Origin: Paenibacillus tianjinensis
GTDB taxonomy: Bacteria; Bacillota; Bacilli; Paenibacillales; Paenibacillaceae
DNA length: 64,000 nt
NCBI RefSeq assembly: GCF_017086365.1
Contig: NZ_CP070969.1
Span: 5,482,001-5,546,000, forward strand
Direction of reading: 5' to 3'
The notes under the pieces are model-generated. The model did no database searches. It saw only the letters and a list, made by a program, of their open reading frames with translations, and was not told the origin of the DNA. Made by a program: the position numbers and the translations under genes. Below are positions 28,233-36,720 of this stretch, one piece after another. The first letter of the stretch is position 1; each line of letters begins with the position of its first letter.

Positions 28233-29030
28233 TCAGCCCAGCTGTTCATGCAGAAATTCCAGGGTCAAAGCCAATGCCTCATTCAGCTCCGGTGTAGCTC
28301 CTTCATAAGGATCTGTGGTATTGAACGTGTGGTCAGCACCTCTTACTGAATAGTAACGGTGCTGCGGCGCCTGCTCCCGGAAACGGGCATTCTGCTGCAG
28401 CAGCGAATCCCTGTCCTGGTCGCCCTGGATGACCAGGGCTGCGGCGGATAAGAAGCTTAGCGCGTGTTCCAGGTCGAAACGACCCTTGTTCCGCTCCTGG
28501 TCCAGCTGTAGAACCCGCTCCTGAAACGTCAGCGCTTGCCCGCTACCAGGAGTACGCGCCGGCGCTGATCCGCCGTTCCAGACTACCAGCGCCTGCACCT
28601 CCGGATGCTCGGCGGCGAATATAATATTGCCGCCTCCCGCGCGGCTGTGCCCGAGAATCGCCAGCCGCACAGGATCGGCCCGCTCCGCCAGCGGGAGTCT
28701 GCCGCCTCGCAGGCTGCGCAGCACTTGCTGCAGATCATCCAGCTCGCGGCTCAGCGTAGCAGCTTCAGCCGCTTCCCGCTCAGCTATTCCAGCGGCGCTA
28801 TGGGCAACAATCCGTGAAAAGTTGAAGCTGACTGTATAGAAGCCGCTCTCCGCCAGCCTACCGGAAACCTCCGGCCAGAAGGCCCAGTCTTTATGGCCTC
28901 TGAAGCCGTGGCTTAACAGCACTACTGGAGCAGGATCCACACCGGGTGGAACCCGTACCTGGCCTTCAATAAAGAGTCCATTCTCCAGCGGCAGTCTGAA
29001 GCTTTCTGCAGCTAATGTCTGCTGGCCCAT
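28233..29030 (-). CDS. Alpha/beta hydrolase
   Basis: 265 residues, cytosolic. The alpha/beta hydrolase pattern is clear: oxyanion strand VVLLSHGFRGHKD, nucleophile elbow GHSRAGG, the acid residue probably in VIQGDQDRDS and the catalytic His in RGADHTF. Its start is 24 bases past the substrate-binding protein stop, with GGAGGG upstream, so it is the last gene of the ABC transporter operon. It probably processes the imported compound, for example by cleaving an ester, but the substrate is unknown. Confidence 0.87.
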   Translation of the reverse strand: MGQQTLAAESFRLPLENGLFIEGQVRVPPGVDPAPVVLLSHGFRGHKDWAFWPEVSGRLAESGFYTVSFNFSRIVAHSAAGIAEREAAEAATLSRELDDLQQVLRSLRGGRLPLAERADPVRLAILGHSRAGGGNIIFAAEHPEVQALVVWNGGSAPARTPGSGQALTFQERVLQLDQERNKGRFDLEHALSFLSAAALVIQGDQDRDSLLQQNARFREQAPQHRYYSVRGADHTFNTTDPYEGATPELNEALALTLEFLHEQLG

Positions 29031-29054
29031 AAGGTCATCCCTCCGCTTAAGTTA

Positions 29055-30116
29055 TTATTGCAGCTGCCAGTCGCTGATATTGAAGTCTTTTTTGGCCAGC
29101 TTTTCTTCCACCAGGAAGTTCTTGGTGCCCTCCAGCAGCTTCGTGCCTTCTTCGGTGAAGGCGGTATCCTTGATATCACTGATCGGATTGACCTGTTTCG
29201 CCAGCTCAGGTGTGGTATCGTTAATCTCGGCCAGGAACTGGTAATATTCATCCTCATGCTGTTTCAAATCGGCCAGCGCCTTCTCGCGCGCCTCATTCCA
29301 TACCTTCGGGAAATCCGGGAATTTCGCCAGATAGTCCTCCGAAACAACAGTAGCACTGGAGCCCAGCAGATCGGGATGGCTCGAAGCATCATCCAGATGG
29401 GTATAGCCTTGATCAATCAGCTTCAATGCCGGAATGCCCACATTGGTTGTCGCATCCACATCTCCGCGGGCCAGAGCCGCTGTTGCATCAGGAATCAGCA
29501 TATGGACCAGCTTATAGCCGGTGACACCTTCCTGCTTAAGCAAGCCGACTACGTAGCGGTGCATGAAGGAGCCCTTTTGAATCGCAATCGTTTTGCCCTG
29601 CAGGTCTTTTACCGTCTTGGGGCCATCCTTCTTGCCGATCAGATAACCGACGGTATGGGCGGAGGATTGCGAAATCAGGCGGGTCTTGGCGCCGGAAGCA
29701 TAAGCGATAATGGCAGGAGTATCTCCAAGGCTGCCGAAATCCAGCCTCCCGCTGATCAGCGATTCCGTCTGGTCGGGACCGTTCGGGAAGCCGGTCAGCT
29801 TCACTTCGGTGATGCCGTATTTTTTCAGTTCCTCCTGGATGATGCCTTTATAAAAGCCCCAGCCCTCCGCGCCGCCCGGCACGTTCAGCTTGTTGGAGCC
29901 GATATAGCCGAAATTCAGCACAGCCGGAACCTTGCTGGCCGGCTCGCTGCCTGCTGCCTCCGCTGTGTTGTTGCCGCCCGCTGAGGAGGCCCCCTTGGTG
30001 GAAGCTGTGTTGTTTCCGCAAGCTTGCAGCACCAGCATAACCATGACTACGCTGGCAAGCAGTGCCAGGCGAATCCCCTTTTTCTGTTTACCTTGAATCT
30101 CTCTGTACGTTTGCAT
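29055..30116 (-). CDS. ABC transporter substrate-binding lipoprotein (SsuA/NMT1-like)
   Basis: 353 residues. A signal peptide with lipobox VLQAC is followed by a linker rich in Gly, Ala and Asn and a periplasmic-binding fold of the aliphatic sulfonate / nitrate / thiamine-precursor type (LNFGYIGSNKLNV, FGSLGDTPAIIAYASGAKTRLI, GKTIAIQKGSFMHRYVVGLL, ARGDVDATTNVGIPAL). It should capture the substrate outside the cell for the two permeases encoded upstream. It sits between ferredoxin A and the hydrolase, an unusual place for a binding-protein gene, which ties the redox pair to uptake. Confidence 0.92.
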   Translation of the reverse strand: MQTYREIQGKQKKGIRLALLASVVMVMLVLQACGNNTASTKGASSAGGNNTAEAAGSEPASKVPAVLNFGYIGSNKLNVPGGAEGWGFYKGIIQEELKKYGITEVKLTGFPNGPDQTESLISGRLDFGSLGDTPAIIAYASGAKTRLISQSSAHTVGYLIGKKDGPKTVKDLQGKTIAIQKGSFMHRYVVGLLKQEGVTGYKLVHMLIPDATAALARGDVDATTNVGIPALKLIDQGYTHLDDASSHPDLLGSSATVVSEDYLAKFPDFPKVWNEAREKALADLKQHEDEYYQFLAEINDTTPELAKQVNPISDIKDTAFTEEGTKLLEGTKNFLVEEKLAKKDFNISDWQLQ

Positions 30117-30156
30117 AACTCTGTTCTCCCCTCAGTCATCTGTTGTTTTAGTTGCC

Positions 30157-30489
30157 TCAGAACCCGGCTCTGGCCGCCAGTTTGTACATGAAATCGTGAC
30201 TTGCCACCGGCTGTCTGCCTTTGCCCCAGCCCACCTTCTCCCTGTATCCGCCAAGCAGCCCCTGTTGCTCTAACACATCGGCGGTCACACCCGTCACCCC
30301 TTCGGAATCCGGCGCGACATACAGTGCATCCACTGGACAATACAGCTCGCACATGAAGCAGGTCTGGCAATCACTCTGCCGGGCGATGACGGGAATTCCG
30401 TCCTCCACCCGGTCAAATACATTCGTCGGGCAGACGGATACACATTGATTGCACTCTACACACCTGGCAGCGCTAATGACTTCAATCAC
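30157..30489 (-). CDS. 2x[4Fe-4S] ferredoxin, AprB-like (pair A)
   Basis: 110 residues. Clusters: C10-x2-C13-x2-C16-x3-C20-P and C41-x2-C44-x2-C47-x3-C51-P, then a tail with LLGGYREKVGWGKG that matches LLGSWRAEIGW of the pair B protein. The start is taken as the GTG whose GTGA overlaps the flavoprotein stop, exactly as the ATGA overlap in pair B; AAGGAG is 11 bases upstream. The longer ATG-type frame would overlap the flavoprotein gene by 46 bases. It is the electron-transfer partner of flavoprotein A. Confidence 0.88.
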   Translation of the reverse strand: MIEVISAARCVECNQCVSVCPTNVFDRVEDGIPVIARQSDCQTCFMCELYCPVDALYVAPDSEGVTGVTADVLEQQGLLGGYREKVGWGKGRQPVASHDFMYKLAARAGF

Positions 30490-32096
30490 AGTAATACACT
30501 CTCCTTCGCAACCTCTTCTGTCTTCACCCATATCTGATCGAGTCCACCGCTGATCAGCCGGTGATGCTGGCCGTGATCCGTTTCTTTGTAATCCTCGCGT
30601 TTATGCATGCCCCGGGTCTCGGTACGGGCCAGCGCAGAGCTGTACATCCAGCGTGCGGTCGCCGTCATGGCTTCCGCTTCGCGGGCTTTAACCCCCTCCG
30701 GCGTACGCTGGATTTCCCGGGTGCGCTGCTCTGTCCACAGTGTGTCCAGCCGGCTGAGCGAGGAGGTCAGTCCCTGCTCTGTGCGGAACAGGTTGATGTC
30801 GTAAGGCTTAACTTCAGCCTGTACGGCGGAAACGAACTCCGCTGTACGTGCTGCCGTTCCCGGCTTCACTTCCTGATCAACAAGCGGCGAGGATGACAGT
30901 CCTTTCGGAGTACGGTCAGCAGCATGCCATCCGAGCTGCGCGGCATAACCAGCCGCCCCTTCTCCGGCGAAGGAGCCTGAGGACATGGCCCAGGCGGCAT
31001 TGTGGCTGCCGCCGCCGGTGAAGCCGCCGCAGATCAGCTCTCGGGTGGCAGCGTCCCCTGCAGCATACAGTCCCGGAACTCCGGTGCCGCAGGTTTCATC
31101 TGCAATGCGGATACCGCCGGTACCGCGGACCGTCCCTTCCAGCCGCAGCGTGACCGGAAAAGCATCCTTGAACGGATCAATGCCCCTGCGGTCAAACGGC
31201 AGGAAGAAGTTCGTCTGCGCTACGCGCAGCAGCGGTCTTAAATCCTCGGATGCGCCGTCCAGCCTGGCGTATACCTGGCGGCCTGCCAGCAGATTGCGGG
31301 CGATGATGGAGCGGCCCTTCTTGGATCCTGCACCTTCCACCACGCTGCCGTCCTCATAATAGAAGCTGGCATAGCTGTAATAGGCCGTCTTGGTGACGGA
31401 GGAGAAGGTCGGGCAGATGGCATAGGCATTGGAGAACTCCATGCCTGACAGGCTCGCCCCGGCTTCGGCAGCGAACAGATACCCGTCGCCGGTAAGGACG
31501 TTGCAGCCCAGCGCCTTGCTCAGGAAGGCGCAGCCGCCGGTGGCAATAACCACCGCTCCAGCCTGGACGCTCCAGGCCTCACCGCTCTGGGTCTGTACGC
31601 CGGTTGCCCCGGCTACCCCGTGTTCATCAGCCAGCAGCTCCAGTGCCGGACTGTGATCCAGAATCTTTACGCCCGCCTTCTTGACCAGCTTGCGCATGAG
31701 CCGCATATACTCCGGCCCCTGCAGGCTCCGGCGGTACTGGTTGCCGAATTCATCCAGCGGAAACGGATACCCCGAGAGGCCTAAGCGGTTCATGTTCTCA
31801 TAAGTGCGGTCAAGCACCCGGTCCATCCAGCGGTGTTCCGCCAGCTTCCCGCCCATAGAATAGCGGCTGGCCTTCGCTTCCTCGCGCAGCTTCTCATCCG
31901 GCTTCACGTACCAGACGCCTGTGCCTGACGGCGCAGTCGCTCCGCTGGAGCCGCAATAGCCTTTATCGGCTAAAATAACCTTCGCCCCTTTAGCGACTGC
32001 AGTGAGTGCTGCCCATGTCCCTGCAGGCCCCCCGCCGATTACCAGTACATCCGCCTTCAGGTGTAATGATCCATTAAGTCCTACCGTTTGATTCAT
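30486..32096 (-). CDS. FAD-binding reductase, AprA/fumarate-reductase-like (pair A)
   Basis: 536 residues, a paralogue of the pair B flavoprotein along its whole length. It has the FAD motif VLVIGGGPAGTWAALTAVAKGA, LQGPEYMRLMRKLVKKAGVKI, VVIATGGCAFLSKALGCNVLTGDG, and GTVRGTGGIRIADETCGTGVPGLYAAGDAA. It has extra residues in the capping domain (around YYSYASFYYEDGSVVEG) and a different C-terminus, so the two copies may act on different substrates. It follows the second permease by 23 bases in the operon and overlaps ferredoxin A by 4 bases. Confidence 0.83.
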   Translation of the reverse strand: MNQTVGLNGSLHLKADVLVIGGGPAGTWAALTAVAKGAKVILADKGYCGSSGATAPSGTGVWYVKPDEKLREEAKASRYSMGGKLAEHRWMDRVLDRTYENMNRLGLSGYPFPLDEFGNQYRRSLQGPEYMRLMRKLVKKAGVKILDHSPALELLADEHGVAGATGVQTQSGEAWSVQAGAVVIATGGCAFLSKALGCNVLTGDGYLFAAEAGASLSGMEFSNAYAICPTFSSVTKTAYYSYASFYYEDGSVVEGAGSKKGRSIIARNLLAGRQVYARLDGASEDLRPLLRVAQTNFFLPFDRRGIDPFKDAFPVTLRLEGTVRGTGGIRIADETCGTGVPGLYAAGDAATRELICGGFTGGGSHNAAWAMSSGSFAGEGAAGYAAQLGWHAADRTPKGLSSSPLVDQEVKPGTAARTAEFVSAVQAEVKPYDINLFRTEQGLTSSLSRLDTLWTEQRTREIQRTPEGVKAREAEAMTATARWMYSSALARTETRGMHKREDYKETDHGQHHRLISGGLDQIWVKTEEVAKESVLL

Positions 32097-32119
32097 TGCA
32101 TTCAGCCCCCTTGGATTAA

Positions 32120-33007
32120 TTAGCCCTGATAGCTGTCACGCCAGTGCAGGAGTTTGCGTTCGATGATACGGAACAGCGAATCGATCAGCTTGCCGACCAC
32201 TGCAAAAATAATAATGCCTACGAAGATAACCTCCGTATTGGAGTTCTGCTTCGCTTCATTGATCAGGAATCCCACCCCGGACTGCGAGCCGATCAGTTCA
32301 GCAACGACCAGTCCGATCCAGGCAACCGCCATCGATAACCGCAAGCCCAGCAGCATGCCGGGCAGCGCCGCCGGCAGGATCAGCCGCCGCAGCTTCTGCA
32401 GCGGACTGAAACCAAGGACCCTGGCTACCTCGAACAGCTTGTTGTCTACGCTGCGGATGCCCTTGAAAGTATTGATGTAGAGCGGGAAAAAGGAGCCGCT
32501 CAGAATAATGACTACCTTGGACACTTCGCCGAAGCCAAACCAGAGGATAATCAGCGGGGCAATCGCCAGATGGGGAACCAGCCGCAGCACCTGGACACTG
32601 GGGTCGAGCAGGTATTCCACTTTGCGGAACAGCCCGGTCAGCACCCCGAACAGCAGTCCGAGAATACCCCCGATCACAAACCCGGTCCCCGCTCTGCCAA
32701 TGCTTACGCCTAAGTGGTGGGTAAGCTCCCCGCTGGCCGTCAGAGCGGCAAAAGCCGAGAGGATCGAGAGCGGCGCCGGCAGGAACCCCGGCGAGATCAG
32801 ACCGGCACTTCCGGCAAGCTGCCATACCGTAAGTACCGCTACTGGAATAATTGCCCCGGTCCCCCAATCTGACAGAAGGGACTTCAAACGGATTGGAGAT
32901 GTCTTTCTCACCTTGTTAGAAGTAATTTTAGGAGCTGTACCGCTATAATCACGCGCCTCTCTTACTGCCTTGGCTGTCTTGATAATGACTTCTATCCCTT
33001 CACTCAT
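32120..33007 (-). CDS. ABC transporter permease (SsuC-like), second
   Basis: 295 residues, with about six membrane helices after a roughly 45-residue cytoplasmic N-terminus. The binding-protein-dependent transport EAA loop reads FEVARVLGFSPLQKLRRLILPAALPGMLLGLRLSMAVAWIGLVVAELIG, as in sulfonate/nitrate/taurine permeases. It is closely related to the permease encoded just upstream and differs mainly by the longer N-terminus. The start has AGGAGGG upstream and lies 15 bases past the first permease stop. The two may form a heterodimer. Confidence 0.92.
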   Translation of the reverse strand: MSEGIEVIIKTAKAVREARDYSGTAPKITSNKVRKTSPIRLKSLLSDWGTGAIIPVAVLTVWQLAGSAGLISPGFLPAPLSILSAFAALTASGELTHHLGVSIGRAGTGFVIGGILGLLFGVLTGLFRKVEYLLDPSVQVLRLVPHLAIAPLIILWFGFGEVSKVVIILSGSFFPLYINTFKGIRSVDNKLFEVARVLGFSPLQKLRRLILPAALPGMLLGLRLSMAVAWIGLVVAELIGSQSGVGFLINEAKQNSNTEVIFVGIIIFAVVGKLIDSLFRIIERKLLHWRDSYQG

Positions 33008-33022
33008 GGTGCTGTTTCCCTC

Positions 33023-33826
33023 CTATCCTTGATAGCTGTCCTGCCATCTCAGCAGCCGCCGCTCGATCAGACGGACCGCGGTATCACTCAGCAATCCGGC
33101 GGCGGCAAAAACAATAATTCCGACAAAAACTACAGGCGTATCAGCAAACTGGCGGGCGTCGGACATCATATAGCCGATTCCTGAGGTGGAGGCGATCAGC
33201 TCAGCCACTACCAGCCCCAGCCAGGACAGGCCGAGCGATAAACGCAGCCCCAGCATAATGTTCGGCACCGCCGCCGGAAGCACCAGCCGGAGAATCTGCT
33301 GCATCCGGCTGAAGCCCAGCACCCTCGATACTTCAAACAGCTTGTTGTCCGTGCTGCGGATGCCCATAAAGGTATTGATGTATACCGGAAAAAAAGCCCC
33401 CTTAGCGATCAGCAGTACTTTGGATTCCTCACCGATCCCGAACCACAGAATGAACAGCGGCACTACCGCGAGACTGGGAATCATCCGGATCATCTGCAGC
33501 GAGGGGTCCAGCAGCCTCTCCGATCTGCGGAACAAGCCGACCAGAATGCCCAGCAACAGCCCAAGACCTCCGCCGAGCAGGAATCCGGATAACGCGCGCA
33601 CTGCACTGACTCTGAAATTGCTCCATAAATCGCCGGCCCTGGCCAGCGTGACAAAGGACCGGGCAATCGTATACGGTGTCGGAAACAGCATCTCCGAGAG
33701 AATTCCGTAATGCCCAAGCAGCTGCCACAGAATCAGCATACTCCCCGGCAGCAGCAGGCCAAGTCCGGCTATAGCCGCTTTTCCGGGTTTACCGGCAGCG
33801 CCCAGCGCCACAGCCCGGTTACTCAT
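33023..33826 (-). CDS. ABC transporter permease (SsuC-like), first
   Basis: 267 residues with about six membrane helices. The EAA loop is FEVSRVLGFSRMQQILRLVLPAAVPNIMLGLRLSLGLSWLGLVVAELIAS. It belongs to the SsuC/TauC/NrtB group and is a paralogue of the next gene. AAGGGGGAG lies about 5 bases before the ATG. With one ATPase gene and one binding-protein gene in the operon, the simplest model is a transporter with two different permease subunits. Confidence 0.92.
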   Translation of the reverse strand: MSNRAVALGAAGKPGKAAIAGLGLLLPGSMLILWQLLGHYGILSEMLFPTPYTIARSFVTLARAGDLWSNFRVSAVRALSGFLLGGGLGLLLGILVGLFRRSERLLDPSLQMIRMIPSLAVVPLFILWFGIGEESKVLLIAKGAFFPVYINTFMGIRSTDNKLFEVSRVLGFSRMQQILRLVLPAAVPNIMLGLRLSLGLSWLGLVVAELIASTSGIGYMMSDARQFADTPVVFVGIIVFAAAGLLSDTAVRLIERRLLRWQDSYQG

Positions 33827-33912
33827 ATAAGCTCCCCCTTTTGTATGGATGATATTTCATAATTCGCATAGATTAAGTCAGATATAAGACAAAGAAAGTT
33901 CGCAGCAGGTAT

Positions 33913-34689
33913 CTAAATCCCCGCCCCGTCGGTCAATTCCAGCTCATCCACCTTTTCAAAATAATTCAGTACCCTAAGGCGCAGCTCCTGAAAAGAATTT
34001 GTCGTCTTTTTACGCGGATACGGCAGATCTACCGGCACTATCTTGCGGATTTTTCCCGGTCTCGGCTCCAGAATGACTACCCGGTTACCCAGAAACACGG
34101 CCTCATCAATATCATGCGTCACAAAAATCATTGTGGTCTTATTCTTCCGCCAGATGTCCAGCAGCACGGTCTGCATGTGGGCTCTGGTGAACGCATCCAG
34201 TGCACCGAACGGCTCATCGAGCAGCAGGATTTTGGGATTACGCAGCAGTGCCCGGGCAATCGCGACCCGCTGGGCCATTCCTCCTGACAGCTCGCGCGGA
34301 TAGGATTGCTCGAAGCCGTTCAGCTTCACCAGCTCAATCAGCTCATCCACCTTCTGCCGGATATCCGGCCTGCCCAGGGGGAGATCCGAGGCGATGTTCT
34401 TCTCTACCGTCAGCCAGGGGAACAGGCGGTGCTCCTGAAAAATAAATCCCTTGTCGATCCCCGGTCCGGCGATATTCTCACCTTCCAGCGTCACACTGCC
34501 GGAATAGCCGGTGTCCAGACCGGCCACGATGCGCAGCAGCGTACTTTTACCGCAGCCGCTCGGGCCGATCACCGTGATGAATTCTCCCTCCTGCACCTCC
34601 AGATCCACCTCATGCAGCGCCTTTACCTGGCCTGCTCCGGTGTCAAAGCTTTTGTTCAGCTGTGTGATGGACAGCATAACCTCTCCCAT
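33913..34689 (-). CDS. ABC transporter ATPase (SsuB-like)
   Basis: 258 residues. Walker [11 protein letters not shown]-loop [10 protein letters not shown], signature [15 protein letters not shown], Walker [13 protein letters not shown] and the switch His in VTHDIDEA are all intact. It belongs to the nitrate/sulfonate/taurine ATPase group. It is first in the operon, downstream of a strong promoter and a leader terminator. The start ATG (MGEVMLS) has AGGAGGAG 5-6 bases upstream. Confidence 0.94.
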   Translation of the reverse strand: MGEVMLSITQLNKSFDTGAGQVKALHEVDLEVQEGEFITVIGPSGCGKSTLLRIVAGLDTGYSGSVTLEGENIAGPGIDKGFIFQEHRLFPWLTVEKNIASDLPLGRPDIRQKVDELIELVKLNGFEQSYPRELSGGMAQRVAIARALLRNPKILLLDEPFGALDAFTRAHMQTVLLDIWRKNKTTMIFVTHDIDEAVFLGNRVVILEPRPGKIRKIVPVDLPYPRKKTTNSFQELRLRVLNYFEKVDELELTDGAGI

Positions 34690-34761
34690 GTTTACTCCTC
34701 CTTCGGCTGAGTGGGCTGACCTATAGGTTTATCCAACCGGCTCAAAGTGACTGCAGTGAAT

Positions 34762-34801
34762 GTTTGGACTTCCGGACGCTACCGCTCCTACAGTTCCAAA
34801 C
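34762..34801. repeat. Inverted repeat in the operon leader
   Basis: GTTTGGA (34762-34768) and TCCAAAC (34795-34801) are perfect inverted arms around a GC-rich 26-base loop, 75 bases before the SsuB-like start codon. A second small palindrome, ACCTATAGGT, lies at 34719-34728. Either could be an mRNA structure or a binding site. Confidence 0.5.
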
Positions 34802-34864
34802 TTCACCTCCGCCACTTCAGCCTTTTGGCAGCCCCATAGTTCAGCTAATATTTTTATTGTAAAA

Positions 34865-34912
34865 CAAAAAGACAGAGGGACCTCGTGCTGGATAGCACGG
34901 GCACCTCTGTCT
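34865..34912 (-). terminator. Leader terminator (attenuator or end of a small RNA) before the ABC operon
   Basis: AGACAGAGG (34870-34878) pairs with CCTCTGTCT (34904-34912); within it CGTGCT pairs with AGCACG around GGAT, with an asymmetric internal loop. On the minus strand TTTTTG follows. It lies about 45 bases past the predicted transcription start and 180 bases before the first gene, so transcripts must pass it to express the operon. Confidence 0.75.
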
Positions 34913-34929
34913 GAACAGTCGGCCGATGT

Positions 34930-34954
34930 AATTCAAAGTAAATCAATTTGAATT
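34930..34954 (-). promoter_or_regulatory. Operator-like palindrome at the start of the ABC operon transcript
   Basis: AATTCAAA and TTTGAATT are perfect 8-base arms with a 9-base spacer, immediately downstream of the predicted transcription start. The position suits a repressor site. The regulator is unknown. Confidence 0.5.
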
Positions 34955-34963
34955 TGTGAATTT

Positions 34964-34992
34964 AAAATATCATCTATCTGCAAGTCTGTCAA
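34964..34992 (-). promoter_or_regulatory. Promoter of the ABC/flavoprotein operon
   Basis: On the minus strand a consensus -35 TTGACA (34992-34987), a 17-base spacer and -10 TATTTT (34969-34964). It is the only strong promoter seen upstream of the SsuB-like gene. Confidence 0.7.
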
Positions 34993-35033
34993 CAAAAAGA
35001 CACAATTTTAATCCAAATAATTAATCGGGTAAA

Positions 35034-36350
35034 CTAATCCATTCTTAAAACCGCCGGCTCTTTAAATGCTGTAACCTTTCCCTTGCTCTGTACGATAATC
35101 ATTCCGTTCTCCAGCAGGGTTGGCCCGAAGACTCTGCCGGACGTTTTGAGCTGCAGCACCTGTGCTCCCGTAAGCAGATTCACCGCCACCAGCTGACCGT
35201 CTGCACGGGCGATATACATCCCGTGACCGAGCAGGTCAAAGCGGGCAATCGGGGCGCCTCCGTAATAAGATACCCCATGCCTGTTGGTAGTCTTGACGCC
35301 ATATACGGCTTCGCCGTCGCTGAACAGTACTCTTCCGTCATAAGGGCCAGCGGCATACCTTTGGGAGCTTCCACCGCCTGCAGCCGAATAGGTAATCTTG
35401 GCCGTCTTGGCCGGATCCGCATCTGCCGGATAACAGTAAACAGTGTTTCCATCATTGATGTACAGCTGATTGCCGCTGATCCAAGCTTGTCCGCCGCTGC
35501 TCAGCGCCTCATCCGGATTAATATTTCCGGGGTTGTACTCTACCGATTTCAGCACCTTGCCGGTCTTGGCATCCAGCGTATCTACCGTGGTCAGGGGCAC
35601 CAGCTCCATGAGGTTGGCTGTCCGCTGAGAACGGACGGTTCCGCTGCCAGCATCAATGGGCAGAGCGTGATTATCTGCTTCCCACAGCTGTTTGCCTGTC
35701 TTCCGGTCAAAGGCGTGCAGAAGCTCGTAAGAATACGCCCCGGATACGGAATCCTCAGCGAATACCAGATCGCCTTGAACCTGTACAGGCAAATACAGCT
35801 TCTCACTATAATTATCCTTCCATTGCAGTTTGCCGTCTTTCAGATTATAGACCTGAATATCACCGTTAACGGCAAAAAGCTGGTTCTGGTCGATCAGGAG
35901 CTGGTACGGAGCTTTACTCGGAACGGAAGAGCTCCAGTTTTTTTTGCCTGTTGCTGCATTGATAGCATAGATAGTTCCTGCCTGCGAGCTTACGTAAATC
36001 AGGCCATCCTGATACAACAGCGGTGCTGTCAGCTTCGCCCCATATTTCCAGACTCTTTTGCCGGTCTGGGCATTCAGTGCGAGCAGCTGCCCCTGCTGAA
36101 TGATGTAGACCTTGTCTCCTCCCGTCACAGCAGACCCCCGGCTCATCGCTGATTCATCACCCTGCAGATCCATCGTGCTGGACCAAATAATTTTAGCTGC
36201 AGGAGCTGCGGGAGCATCACTCCCGAAATTATTGGCCACATAAGAAGTACGCGGTTCAGATGCGGCAGATTGGGCCGTACCGGCAGCAGCCAGCAGACTT
36301 AACCCGATAACGGCAGCGAAGGCACCGTTTTTGATATTTATTCTCCACAT
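35034..36350 (-). CDS. Secreted PQQ-type beta-propeller protein
   Basis: 438 residues. The N-terminal signal peptide (VIGLSLLAAAGTAQSAAS) is followed by PQQ-like propeller blades with the repeating pattern ALNAQTGKRVWKYG, AINAATGKKNWSSS, VYNLKDGKLQWKD, AFDRKTGKQLWEAD, TLDAKTGKVLKSV. This resembles BamB-like and dehydrogenase-type propellers, but no PQQ-binding catalytic residues or cofactor genes are seen. It is probably an extracellular scaffold or binding protein. GGGAGGG lies upstream of the ATG. It is the only gene of its unit. Confidence 0.87.
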   Translation of the reverse strand: MWRINIKNGAFAAVIGLSLLAAAGTAQSAASEPRTSYVANNFGSDAPAAPAAKIIWSSTMDLQGDESAMSRGSAVTGGDKVYIIQQGQLLALNAQTGKRVWKYGAKLTAPLLYQDGLIYVSSQAGTIYAINAATGKKNWSSSVPSKAPYQLLIDQNQLFAVNGDIQVYNLKDGKLQWKDNYSEKLYLPVQVQGDLVFAEDSVSGAYSYELLHAFDRKTGKQLWEADNHALPIDAGSGTVRSQRTANLMELVPLTTVDTLDAKTGKVLKSVEYNPGNINPDEALSSGGQAWISGNQLYINDGNTVYCYPADADPAKTAKITYSAAGGGSSQRYAAGPYDGRVLFSDGEAVYGVKTTNRHGVSYYGGAPIARFDLLGHGMYIARADGQLVAVNLLTGAQVLQLKTSGRVFGPTLLENGMIIVQSKGKVTAFKEPAVLRMD

Positions 36351-36580
36351 TGATGAATCCCTCCCGGAATTAATTGTTCTTGTCCATCCTTAGAAGCCAC
36401 AACGAGTATATACCCTGATTCGCAGCATATTCAATAATTTTCCATTCCGTATCGGATTTTGCTGGATGAATAGTACAAAAATCAATACACTATAAGAGAC
36501 AGCAAAAAGAGAGGGCATATGCGCCAATCCGTCAGGATAAACCTGTTTATCCGCTTACAGATCAAAACATTTACTCACAT

Positions 36581-36611
36581 ACTTACATTTTGTAAGTTAT
36601 TATGTTATACT
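36581..36611 (+). promoter_or_regulatory. Promoter and HxlR/YodB-like operator of the first luciferase-like gene
   Basis: TTACAT (36583-36588), a 17-base spacer and TATACT (36606-36611) make a plausible promoter. Across the -35 lies the perfect inverted repeat ACTTACA-TTT-TGTAAGT (36581-36597), the form bound by HxlR-family thiol/quinone sensors of Bacillus. No hxlR-type gene is in the window. Confidence 0.6.
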
Positions 36612-36720
36612 AAGCCGAATCCTATTAAACCGGACAAGCACAAACACTCTATAGATTGAACTTTAAAATGTAAAATCTATATAGATAACCAACATTCTGA
36701 TGAACAAGGGGTCTGTACTT

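Noticed and set aside
35223..36152. A 309-codon plus-strand frame opposite the PQQ propeller gene
   Set aside because: It is a shadow of the propeller gene with its regular repeats; there is no ribosome site or family match.
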